Part shown: one piece after another, positions 1 to 5,412 of the stretch
Layout: each line of letters begins with the position of its first letter
Numbering within the stretch: position 1 is the stretch's first letter
Assembly (NCBI GenBank): GCA_002337925.1
Contig: DDHB01000033.1
Location: 42,250 to 49,707, forward strand
From: Sporomusaceae bacterium UBA1887
GTDB lineage: Bacteria; Bacillota; Negativicutes; Sporomusales; DSM-15969
Reading direction: 5' to 3'
DNA length: 7,458 bases
Program-made: the position numbers and the translations under genes
Notes under the pieces: generated by a model
Seen by the model: the letters and a program-made list of their open reading frames with translations, nothing else
Databases searched by the model: none
Told to the model about the DNA's origin: nothing

Positions 1-1
1 A

Positions 2-298
2 AGCAACGAGTCTATGAGTATCGGAATGGTACACAATTTTAAATTGCTGCGTGGCATTCTGGAAACACCGGAAGGTGAGAATGGGCTCATTACCTTGCTT
101 AGAACAGCATCCATTCTGGGCAACGGTCAAATGCAGTTTAGCTATGTTGACAATGAAGTTCTGAAGAAGGCGCAAACTGAACCTGAAAAATACCGGGATT
201 TGATTATTCGCGTAGCCGGTTACAGTGCTTACTTTGTTGAGCTGTGCAAGGAAGTGCAGGATGAAATCATTAGCAGAACAATGCTGGAACATTTTTAA
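2..298 (+). CDS. Glycyl radical enzyme, C-terminal fragment (BMC-associated diol dehydratase / choline TMA-lyase family)
   Basis: This is the last 98 residues of a glycyl radical enzyme; the reading frame is open to the left window edge, so the start is missing. The radical loop RVAGYSAYF is at bases 209-235, with the radical glycine codon at 218-220, followed by 25 residues to the stop. That tail length and the tail VELCKEVQDEIISRT resemble, from memory, BMC-linked members such as choline TMA-lyase (CutC) and B12-independent 1,2-propanediol dehydratase. In such enzymes the glycyl radical generates a thiyl radical on an active-site cysteine, and the product is an aldehyde made inside the microcompartment. 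The cysteine/glutamate loop and the substrate pocket are upstream and not visible, so the substrate cannot be read here. The shell genes downstream (PduT-, PduS- and GrpU-like) favour a diol substrate; the tail fits choline lyase equally well. The family call is firm, the substrate is not. Confidence 0.93.
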   Translation, partial: SNESMSIGMVHNFKLLRGILETPEGENGLITLLRTASILGNGQMQFSYVDNEVLKKAQTEPEKYRDLIIRVAGYSAYFVELCKEVQDEIISRTMLEHF

Positions 299-311
299 AT
301 AGACTTGCATG

Positions 312-351
312 TACGGAATATTTGGAGACGATGCTCTTCAGATATTCCGTA
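312..351 (+). promoter_or_regulatory. Strong intercistronic hairpin downstream of the glycyl radical enzyme gene
   Basis: Bases 312-328 pair with 335-351 to give a 17-bp stem (15 Watson-Crick and 2 G-U pairs, no bulge) around the six-base loop CGATGC. The outer ten pairs (TACGGAATAT / ATATTCCGTA) are perfect. There is no T-run after the stem on either strand, so it does not look like a rho-independent terminator. It sits 13 bases after the stop codon of the enzyme gene and about 5 bases before the Shine-Dalgarno sequence of the transporter gene. The likely role, by inference, is to protect the 3' end of the enzyme message, or to serve as an RNA-processing or attenuation site, so that the abundant enzyme is made in excess over the genes behind it. 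Confidence 0.7.
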
Positions 352-356
352 AATAT

Positions 357-364
357 GGAGGGAG
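357..364 (+). promoter_or_regulatory. Ribosome binding site of the transporter gene
   Basis: GGAGGGAG lies 3 bases before the ATG at 368, with its GGAGG core 6 bases away. It is close to an ideal Shine-Dalgarno sequence and fixes the start. The large hairpin ends five bases upstream, so the site stays single-stranded when the hairpin forms. Confidence 0.75.
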
Positions 365-367
365 CAC

Positions 368-1384
368 ATGAATATAAACATACCGGTAAATCAGACGGCC
401 CTTGTGATGAAACGGAAGCTGGATGCTCAGTTCGACCGGAAGGGAGTATTAATCGGCCTATTCAGCGGAGGTACCTGGGGCATTAACAATGTTGTTCTGG
501 GTTTGGCTTTGACTCTCGTGCCTGCCCTGGGGGATAATGCTGCCCTGTATGCGATACCATTGGCCGCAGCCTGTCTGAATGACACGCTTGCCGGTCTCTG
601 GCTGCTACTCTATAACGGCTGGGCCGGGCGGCTGCAGGAAATCATCCGCAGTCTTAAAACAGTACCGGGTCTTATGGTTTGCCTGGCGGCATTGCTGGGA
701 GGCCCGGTGGCCAATAGCGGCTATCTTCTGGGAATTTCAATGGCAGGTCCTGCTTATGCACTGACAATCACCGCGTTATACCCCATCGTCGGAGCTATTC
801 TTTCCCGTGTTTTTCTCAAGCAACATATTTTGCCCCGTGTTTGGTCCGGAATGCTGCTCTCCGTTGTTGGAGCTATTGTTATTTCCTATGTCCCGCCTGA
901 AGGGGGAAACAGTGAACATTTTTATCTCGGTCTTATGTTTGCCGCATTAGCTGCTTTCGGCTGGGGGGCCGAAGCTGTTCTGGCCGTATTCGGCATGTCT
1001 ATGATTGATCCTAAAGTCGCTATTAATATTCGTGAGCTAACATCCGGTTTGTGTATTGCCATTTTTATACTTCCTCTTGTCGGTGGCTGGGCGGTTATTT
1101 CCGAAGTTATTCTCCTGCCGGAAACAATTGGTACTTTTGCTCTTGCCGGACTGGCTGCAGGCGTATCCTACCTTGCCTGGTATACGGCAAACAGTAAATG
1201 CGGTGTAGCCAAAGGAATGGCGCTTAATGGAACCTACGTTATGTGGGGCGTTATTCTGTCAGTCATATTTTTGAGCCAGCCGCTTACCCAGAATTTAGCC
1301 ATCGGCAGTCTCCTGGTACTAATTGGTGCGACGCTTGTGGCGATTAATCCAAAAGAATTCTTTAGTAAGGGTGGGGTGGAATAA
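368..1384 (+). CDS. EamA/DMT-superfamily membrane transporter
   Basis: A 338-residue integral membrane protein with about ten hydrophobic segments: a short hydrophilic N-terminus (residues 1-25), then stretches at roughly 27-53, 60-84, 100-120, 125-148, 157-175, 185-208, 225-247, 254-274, 283-303 and 308-326. There are two five-helix halves, as in the drug/metabolite transporter superfamily, and the second half ends in a typical helix followed by a polar tail. The gene lies between the glycyl radical enzyme and its activase in a BMC operon, so it probably moves the substrate or a product (for example an alcohol, acid or amine) across the cytoplasmic membrane. The direction and substrate cannot be read from the sequence. 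The stop codon is immediately followed by the next start, so translation is probably coupled. The fold assignment is from helix pattern and general resemblance; the physiological role is inferred from position. Confidence 0.82.
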   Translation: MNINIPVNQTALVMKRKLDAQFDRKGVLIGLFSGGTWGINNVVLGLALTLVPALGDNAALYAIPLAAACLNDTLAGLWLLLYNGWAGRLQEIIRSLKTVPGLMVCLAALLGGPVANSGYLLGISMAGPAYALTITALYPIVGAILSRVFLKQHILPRVWSGMLLSVVGAIVISYVPPEGGNSEHFYLGLMFAALAAFGWGAEAVLAVFGMSMIDPKVAINIRELTSGLCIAIFILPLVGGWAVISEVILLPETIGTFALAGLAAGVSYLAWYTANSKCGVAKGMALNGTYVMWGVILSVIFLSQPLTQNLAIGSLLVLIGATLVAINPKEFFSKGGVE

Positions 1385-1699
1385 ATGATGGCTCCAGTAT
1401 TACCATTGCGTTTTCGAATGCTCCATTATATTTCTACCGTTGACAAAACTTGCGCCGATGACATTATGGCGGCGCTAAAACCGGAATATGGCACGGAAAA
1501 ACAGTTTACGAAAAATGTCTTTATCGAGCATCTCTTAGATATGAAAGCTAACTTTGTTATTGATGATCATGACGTGATGCTCAATAGCAAGGGGGAATTG
1601 ATCATTTATTATTCCATCAATGAAGAAGGGAAAAGGCTTCTTGCAAAATATCTTCCCCAAAGCTGGCACCGGTCAAATACGATTTCTGCAGGCTGCTAA
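1385..1699 (+). CDS. Small unknown protein, possibly winged-helix
   Basis: A 104-residue soluble protein that I do not recognise. It begins directly after the transporter stop codon; ATG codons at 1385 and 1388 are both possible, behind a G-rich stretch (GGTGGGGTGG) near 1370-1379. Visible features are an N-terminal helix-like stretch (FRMLHYIS), a second (ADDIMAALKPEYG), a third (FTKNVFIEHLLDMKANF), and then a likely beta hairpin (DVMLNSKGELIIYYSI) followed by a final helix (EEGKRLLAKYLP). The order helix-helix-helix-hairpin-helix is that of a winged-helix domain. It has no membrane segment, signal peptide or metal-binding cysteine motif. Being nine bases ahead of the activase gene, it could be a small regulator of the operon, an adaptor for the enzyme or activase, or a compartment protein. 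All three are guesses. Confidence 0.75.
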   Translation: MMAPVLPLRFRMLHYISTVDKTCADDIMAALKPEYGTEKQFTKNVFIEHLLDMKANFVIDDHDVMLNSKGELIIYYSINEEGKRLLAKYLPQSWHRSNTISAGC

Positions 1700-1708
1700 G
1701 GATGGTAC

Positions 1709-2698
1709 ATGATGAACAGGGAAACCGGCAGCATTTTGGAAAGGAAAGCTCGCATCTTTAATGTCCAGAAATACTCCATCTATGATGGACCGGGCATAAG
1801 AACGCTGCTGTTCTTTAAAGGGTGTCCGCTAAGATGCAAATGGTGTTCAAATCCTGAGGGACTGGAACGAAAATATCAGGTTATGTTCAGTGCAGATTTG
1901 TGTATTAACTGTGGCTGCTGCAACTCGGTTTGTCCGGTTAAGATTCACCGTTTTCGCACGGGGGAACTGGATGGGAAACAACTGGCTGACCACCAGGCAG
2001 GCGTACACCACATTGATAGAAGCATTGACTGTGTAGGTTGCCGCAAATGCGAAACGATTTGTCCCAAGCGGGCATTATCAATTGCCGGTGCTGACAAAAC
2101 CATTTCTGATGTATTGGATATCATTGAACAGGATGCGCTCTTCTACCTTAGTTCAGGTGGAGGAGTCACTCTTGGCGGTGGAGAGGTCACCGGACAGCCC
2201 GAATTTGCTGCAAACTTGCTGATGGAATGCAAGCGAATGGGAATTCATACAGCGATTGAGACCTGCGGCTATGCGAAATTGGACGCTCTGCTCATGGTAG
2301 CACCGTTTACCGATTTGTTTCTTTATGATGTACAGCATATTGACCCGGAGCGGCACTTTGAACTGACGGGAGTGCGCAATGAGCGCATACTGGATAACTT
2401 AAGCGAGATTATTCGCCGTAAGTTTACTGTAAAGGTGCGCATGCCGCTCATTAGAGGCCTAAATGACAGTGCCGCTACCATTGTCCGCACATTGGAGTTT
2501 CTAGAAGCCTTTAAGGAATATAAGAACTTTCAGGGCATTGATTTACTGCCCTATCACAAACTGGGAATTAACAAATACAGACAGCTGGATATGCAATATG
2601 CTATCACAGAAGATGTCAGCTTTACAGATTCCCAATTAGAAGCAATTGAAAAACTGATCCAGAATTATGATTTGCAGGTCAAAGTGATCAGGCATTAA
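1709..2698 (+). CDS. Glycyl radical enzyme activating enzyme (radical SAM activase)
   Basis: A 329-residue radical-SAM protein that installs the glycyl radical by cleaving S-adenosylmethionine at a [4Fe-4S] cluster. The signature KGCPLRCKWC gives C39, C43 and C46 (CxxxCxxC), preceded by the usual YDGPGIRT. Two ferredoxin-type cluster motifs follow in the insert typical of BMC-type and related activases: C65, C68, C71, C75 and C108, C111, C114, C118. Residues 149-160 (SGGGVTLGGGEV) form the SAM-binding glycine motif; the common form is SGGEP, and here valine follows the glutamate. It is the activase for the enzyme at the left edge. ATG at 1709 and 1712 are both possible, behind AAGGATGG. Two genes separate it from its target enzyme, whereas the two are normally adjacent. 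Family is certain; the partner is inferred from operon context. Confidence 0.95.
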   Translation: MMNRETGSILERKARIFNVQKYSIYDGPGIRTLLFFKGCPLRCKWCSNPEGLERKYQVMFSADLCINCGCCNSVCPVKIHRFRTGELDGKQLADHQAGVHHIDRSIDCVGCRKCETICPKRALSIAGADKTISDVLDIIEQDALFYLSSGGGVTLGGGEVTGQPEFAANLLMECKRMGIHTAIETCGYAKLDALLMVAPFTDLFLYDVQHIDPERHFELTGVRNERILDNLSEIIRRKFTVKVRMPLIRGLNDSAATIVRTLEFLEAFKEYKNFQGIDLLPYHKLGINKYRQLDMQYAITEDVSFTDSQLEAIEKLIQNYDLQVKVIRH

Positions 2699-2721
2699 TC
2701 GTCACCGGACGGAGGGGTACT

Positions 2722-3075
2722 ATGAATCGAGCCGATGAAGGTGAGAAGAAACGAATTATCCAGGAGTATGTGCCTGGCAAGCAGGTTACACTGGCTCATA
2801 TCATTGCCTCGCCTGTACAAGACATCTATGAGCGTCTGGGAATAGAGGGAAAAGGAGCGATTGGAATTTCAACGCTTACTCCCTGCGAGACGGCAATTAT
2901 TGCTGCAGATATTGCGACAAAGACATCTAATGTGGAAATCGGTTTTCTGGACCGTTTTACAGGCTCGCTGGTCATCGCCGGTGATGTGGCAAGTGTTGAA
3001 GCCGCGATGATTGCTATTAACGATACGCTGGAGAAGATGCTCGGATTTACTCCCGCCAGGATAACCAGGACATGA
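2722..3075 (+). CDS. eutS: BMC shell protein, EutS/PduU type (circularly permuted BMC-H)
   Basis: A 117-residue shell hexamer subunit. After about ten polar residues the sequence RIIQEYVPGKQVTLAHII (11-28) matches the EutS/PduU N-terminus, which in known structures forms a small beta barrel over the pore. The permuted BMC domain follows: GAIGISTLTPCETAIIAADI (45-64), then IGFLDRFTGSLVIAGDVASV (73-92) and a closing helix. Compared with E. coli EutS as I recall it, the bend-forming Gly39 is kept (here Gly45), while the glycine of TLTPGETA is replaced by cysteine (Cys55). A clear GGAGGGG ribosome binding site lies upstream. The last four bases overlap the GTPase gene (ATGA). Such subunits are minor shell parts in ethanolamine and propanediol compartments and also occur in GRM loci. 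Confidence 0.93.
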   Translation: MNRADEGEKKRIIQEYVPGKQVTLAHIIASPVQDIYERLGIEGKGAIGISTLTPCETAIIAADIATKTSNVEIGFLDRFTGSLVIAGDVASVEAAMIAINDTLEKMLGFTPARITRT

Positions 3076-3527
3076 AAAAGCGGATTATGATTATTGGCCC
3101 CGGTCAATCCGGAAAATCCAGTATAAGCAATGTGTTAAACGAATCTGACAGGCCGCTGAAAAAAACGCAGGATGTCATATATGGAAAAAATACCATTGAT
3201 ACACCGGGAGCGTATATTGAGAATGCTTCCATGTACAAGTATCTCATAGCGACAGCGCAAACCGCTTCTTGTGTACTTATTCTTGTGGATCAATCCAGGC
3301 CGGTTGAAGTATATCCGCCCAGGTTTGCCAAAACCTTTACCTGTCCCGTCCTTGGCGTGATTACTAAGATGGATCTGGTTCCCGGTAATGAGGACTGGAG
3401 CCGCCGGCAGCTCCAAAAAATCGGCGTTTATGAACCATACTTCCTGATCTCTTTACTAGATAATACAGGCGTAAAAGAGTTGAAGGACTACTTATTTGGA
3501 AAAAAAGAAAGCTCTGAAGAAGACTGA
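3072..3527 (+). CDS. eutP: EutP/PduV-family small GTPase
   Basis: A 151-residue Ras-like P-loop protein. The Walker A motif is GPGQSGKSS (9-17), the G3 motif is DTPG (43-46), and the base-specificity motif is TKMD (98-101), where T replaces the usual N as is common in this family. EutP and PduV accompany BMC operons; PduV has been linked to compartment positioning and EutP reported to have acetate-kinase activity, so its exact job here is open. The ATG overlaps the stop codon of the shell gene (ATGA), which suggests translational coupling and similar dosage. The acidic C-terminal tail (ESSEED) is not conserved in my recollection. No truncation is seen. Confidence 0.93.
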   Translation: MKKRIMIIGPGQSGKSSISNVLNESDRPLKKTQDVIYGKNTIDTPGAYIENASMYKYLIATAQTASCVLILVDQSRPVEVYPPRFAKTFTCPVLGVITKMDLVPGNEDWSRRQLQKIGVYEPYFLISLLDNTGVKELKDYLFGKKESSEED

Positions 3528-3567
3528 GTTTCTTCATTATATATCAGGACGTTCGCTTCCTTGATAT
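3516..3567 (+). promoter_or_regulatory. Weak hairpins at the end of the GTPase gene and in the gap behind it
   Basis: Two small inverted repeats lie at the widest gap after 367. GAAGAA (3516-3521) pairs with TTCTTC (3530-3535) across the GTPase stop codon. ATATCAGGA (3541-3549) pairs with TCC(T)TGATAT (3558-3567) with one bulged T and the loop CGTTCGCT. Neither is followed by a T-run, so neither is a convincing terminator. They may mark an RNA-processing or pausing site, or be chance. Confidence 0.3.
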
Positions 3568-3596
3568 TACCGGGAAATATACGGGAAGGAATTTTT

Positions 3597-3607
3597 AGGA
3601 GAGGAGG
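3597..3607 (+). promoter_or_regulatory. Ribosome binding site that fixes a GTG start
   Basis: AGGAGAGGAGG is a very strong purine-rich Shine-Dalgarno sequence seven bases before the GTG at 3615. It decides the start of the EutT-like gene: the in-frame TTG at 3561 upstream has no such site and lies inside an inverted repeat. The nearby ATG at 3608 is out of frame. Confidence 0.75.
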
Positions 3608-3614
3608 ATGTGCG

Positions 3615-4253
3615 GTGAAATTTGTTACAGAAATGGAATTGCGCAGTTTATACAAGACTGCCCCCTTTGCTGAGTATGTAATGGAACCTGCTAGTAAGCT
3701 GACACCGGGAGCACGTCAGTTTCTTACCGACCGGCGGATCGTACTTGAGCAGGCAGAAGATACCGGCAGTCAGGCAGTTAGCTGCCAAACCAAACCACTG
3801 GTGGCGCAGAAGAACTGGTCTATACTGAAACTTCGCAGCAGGATGGAAGGAATCCATTCTTTGTTTCTACTCACGGCTGCTGAAGTGCTGCATGCCGGTG
3901 ATATTGCTTTATCAGAAGAAGTCCTGGCTGCTGCCAGAGGGTTTCGCAGTGTCCAACAGGCTGAACTGGATCAGCTATCTCCAGAAATTAGTCAACAGGT
4001 TCTCAATCATTCTGAAAGCCGTCTCGATATTTGCGATTTTCATGTTGGGCTGAAAAATGGCAAAGTAATACTCCTCTTACATCATCTGCGAGCTTCCCTC
4101 CATGAACTTGAACCGGTACTACAAGAATGTTACTGGAGTGAAGATCAGCAAAGCTGTATACGGCAAGAGCTTGTGGATGGGCTCAAACAGATTAGTACAA
4201 TACTCTGCACAATGATGAAAAAGTGCCTGGGAGGACAGCAATGGAATCCGTAA
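3615..4253 (+). CDS. EutT-like protein (cobalamin adenosyltransferase homologue, probably without the metal site)
   Basis: A 212-residue protein starting at GTG. The N-terminus MKFVTEMELRSLYK and the stretch ASKLTPGARQFLTDRRI (26-42) match the N-terminal region of EutT, the ethanolamine-pathway ATP:corrinoid adenosyltransferase. The rest is largely helical, as expected for a cobalamin adenosyltransferase-type bundle, and contains LKLRSRMEGI (71-80) where the family has an Arg/Lys-rich helix. EutT has a CCxxC metal motif; here the cysteines are single and scattered (57, 140, 172, 181, 198, 204), so the motif is absent. Glycyl radical enzymes need no cobalamin, so an adenosyltransferase would be out of place; it may have a structural or other role. 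The last 13 bases overlap the EutJ gene. The family assignment is moderately sure; activity is doubtful. Confidence 0.78.
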   Translation: MKFVTEMELRSLYKTAPFAEYVMEPASKLTPGARQFLTDRRIVLEQAEDTGSQAVSCQTKPLVAQKNWSILKLRSRMEGIHSLFLLTAAEVLHAGDIALSEEVLAAARGFRSVQQAELDQLSPEISQQVLNHSESRLDICDFHVGLKNGKVILLLHHLRASLHELEPVLQECYWSEDQQSCIRQELVDGLKQISTILCTMMKKCLGGQQWNP

Positions 4254-5083
4254 ATTCAGCTTTTCAATATTGCGATCAATTTGTTCATGATTTTGAGCAA
4301 GCCATTTCGTACCCGAAAGTGAAGAAATCCTCTGTTTACTACACCGGAGTAGATCTGGGAACCGCGTATATTGTACTGGCCGTACTTGATGAGCACTATC
4401 AGCCTGTTGCCGGGGCTTATCGGTTTGCCAATGTTGTAAAAGACGGCATGGTAGTCGATTATATTGGCGCAATTCGCATCGTCAGAGAGTTAAAGGATGA
4501 GCTTGAACAAAAGCTTGGCGCTGAACTGATTTACGCAGCCGCAGCACTGCCGCCTGGTACTTTCACGCTTGATTCAGGTGCGATTAAGCATGTGGTACAG
4601 GGAGCTGGTTTTGAAATAACGGCTCTGCTTGATGAACCGACGGCTGCTAATGCCGTATTGAAAATGCGCGATGGAGCCATAGTTGATATCGGCGGCGGAA
4701 CCACAGGCATTGCTGTTGTAAAAGATGGTGAAGTCATATATGTAGCTGATGAAGCAACAGGTGGAACCCACTTTTCTCTGGTCATCGCGGGAGCCTATAA
4801 GCTTAGCTTTGATGCAGCCGATGAATATAAACGGGATTTCAAAAACCACAAGGAATTGCTGCCTGTCTTGCGGCCTGTTATTGAAAAGGTTTCATCCATC
4901 ATCAGCCGCCACATTAGCCAATATGAGGTAAAAGAGCTTTATCTTGTTGGCGGTACCTGCTGCATGAGTGGAATCGAAGAGATTATTGCCAAGCAAACGG
5001 GTGTGCCTGCGTATAAGCCGCTAAACCCTATGTTTGTAACACCTCTGGGTATTGCACTTAATTGTACCCGGGAAATTCTGTAG
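4241..5083 (+). CDS. eutJ: EutJ-family Hsp70/actin-like ATPase
   Basis: A 280-residue protein of the Hsp70/actin ATPase fold. It shows the phosphate-1 motif GVDLGTAY (36-43), the phosphate-2 motif VDIGGGTTGIAV (148-159), the connecting segment DEPTAAN (131-137), also found in Hsp70 and EutJ, and the adenosine motif LVGGTCCMSGI (235-245). Length fits EutJ, which lacks the substrate-binding domain of Hsp70. It is presumed to be a chaperone or reactivation/assembly factor for compartment cargo, though the family's role is not established. The start is chosen at ATG 4241, just behind GGGAGGA (4229-4235). A GTG six codons earlier is in frame but has no ribosome binding site. The start lies inside the end of the EutT-like gene. 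Confidence 0.93.
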   Translation: MESVNSAFQYCDQFVHDFEQAISYPKVKKSSVYYTGVDLGTAYIVLAVLDEHYQPVAGAYRFANVVKDGMVVDYIGAIRIVRELKDELEQKLGAELIYAAAALPPGTFTLDSGAIKHVVQGAGFEITALLDEPTAANAVLKMRDGAIVDIGGGTTGIAVVKDGEVIYVADEATGGTHFSLVIAGAYKLSFDAADEYKRDFKNHKELLPVLRPVIEKVSSIISRHISQYEVKELYLVGGTCCMSGIEEIIAKQTGVPAYKPLNPMFVTPLGIALNCTREIL

Positions 5084-5100
5084 AAGGGAGTGCCTTTGAC

Positions 5101-5412
5101 ATGGAATACCGGATGATTAAATCCCCTTCTCAAGGCACTATGGAGATACTGATGCGGCGAAAAAGCTCTCCCTCAGCCACTACGATTCAACGTTATGATG
5201 CGGTAGGCTTGATCCAGGGTAGATTGATTGACATGGTTTTTGCTGCTGATATTGCCGAAAAGGCAGCCGGAGTAATAGTAGAAGATATTAAAGGCCATTG
5301 CCCGCAAAACATGATTATGCTCGCCATCTTTGGTGATACGGCCTCAGTCGAAGCAGCCATGCAGGATATTCAAGATAAATTGAAACAACCCAAAGCGGGT
5401 GAAAAATTATGA
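5101..5412 (+). CDS. GrpU-like BMC shell protein with predicted iron-sulfur motif
   Basis: A 103-residue single-domain shell protein. About 33 N-terminal residues precede a BMC fold: AVGLIQGRLIDMVFAADIAE (34-53), a strand VIVEDIKG (58-65), and the closing GDTASVEAAM (78-87). Residues 65-69 read GHCPQ (bases 5293-5307). From memory, GXCPQ is the [4Fe-4S]-binding motif described for GrpU, a hexameric shell protein of glycyl-radical propanediol compartments, where the cysteines sit around the central pore. So this subunit probably carries a cluster in the shell. The start is ATG 5101 with GAAGGGAG at 5083-5090; a TTG at 5062 in the same frame would lie within eutJ. The stop overlaps the next start (ATGA). 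BMC identity is confident; the cluster is inferred from the motif. Confidence 0.85.
   Translation: MEYRMIKSPSQGTMEILMRRKSSPSATTIQRYDAVGLIQGRLIDMVFAADIAEKAAGVIVEDIKGHCPQNMIMLAIFGDTASVEAAMQDIQDKLKQPKAGEKL
5293..5307 (+). other. Predicted [4Fe-4S] site GHCPQ in the GrpU-like protein
   Basis: These five codons encode Gly65-His66-Cys67-Pro68-Gln69. Cys67 (5299-5301) is the only cysteine of the protein, which agrees with a symmetric cluster site built from several subunits at the hexamer axis, as reported for GrpU. Confidence 0.65.

Noticed and set aside
312..351. Rho-independent terminator
   Set aside because: The stem is long enough, but no run of T follows on either strand, and the operon clearly continues.
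579..764. Plus-strand frame of 61 codons inside the transporter gene
   Set aside because: It overlaps the transporter in another frame, ends early and has Trp/Cys-rich sequence with no family features.
2826..3107. Minus-strand reading frame of 93 codons over the EutS-like gene, with similar ones at 2153-2356, 3135-3416, 4119-4472, 4531-4849, 5315-5759, 6009-6389 and 6681-6956
   Set aside because: Each lies wholly or mostly antisense to a gene with recognisable family motifs, has no ribosome binding site of note, and encodes no protein I can recognise. They are shadows.
3541..3583. Sigma-70 promoter using TTGATA at 3561 and TATACG at 3578
   Set aside because: The spacing of 11 bases is too short for a functional -35/-10 pair.
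3561..3614. Upstream TTG start for the EutT-like gene
   Set aside because: The added 18 residues do not look like the EutT N-terminus, the TTG has no ribosome binding site, and the strong AGGAGAGGAGG lies just before GTG 3615.
4223..4240. Upstream GTG start for eutJ
   Set aside because: ATG 4241 follows GGGAGGA directly at good spacing, whereas the GTG has no such site and the bases between include the ribosome binding site itself.
5062..5100. Upstream TTG start for the GrpU-like gene
   Set aside because: It would lie inside eutJ with no Shine-Dalgarno sequence; ATG 5101 has GAAGGGAG at suitable distance.
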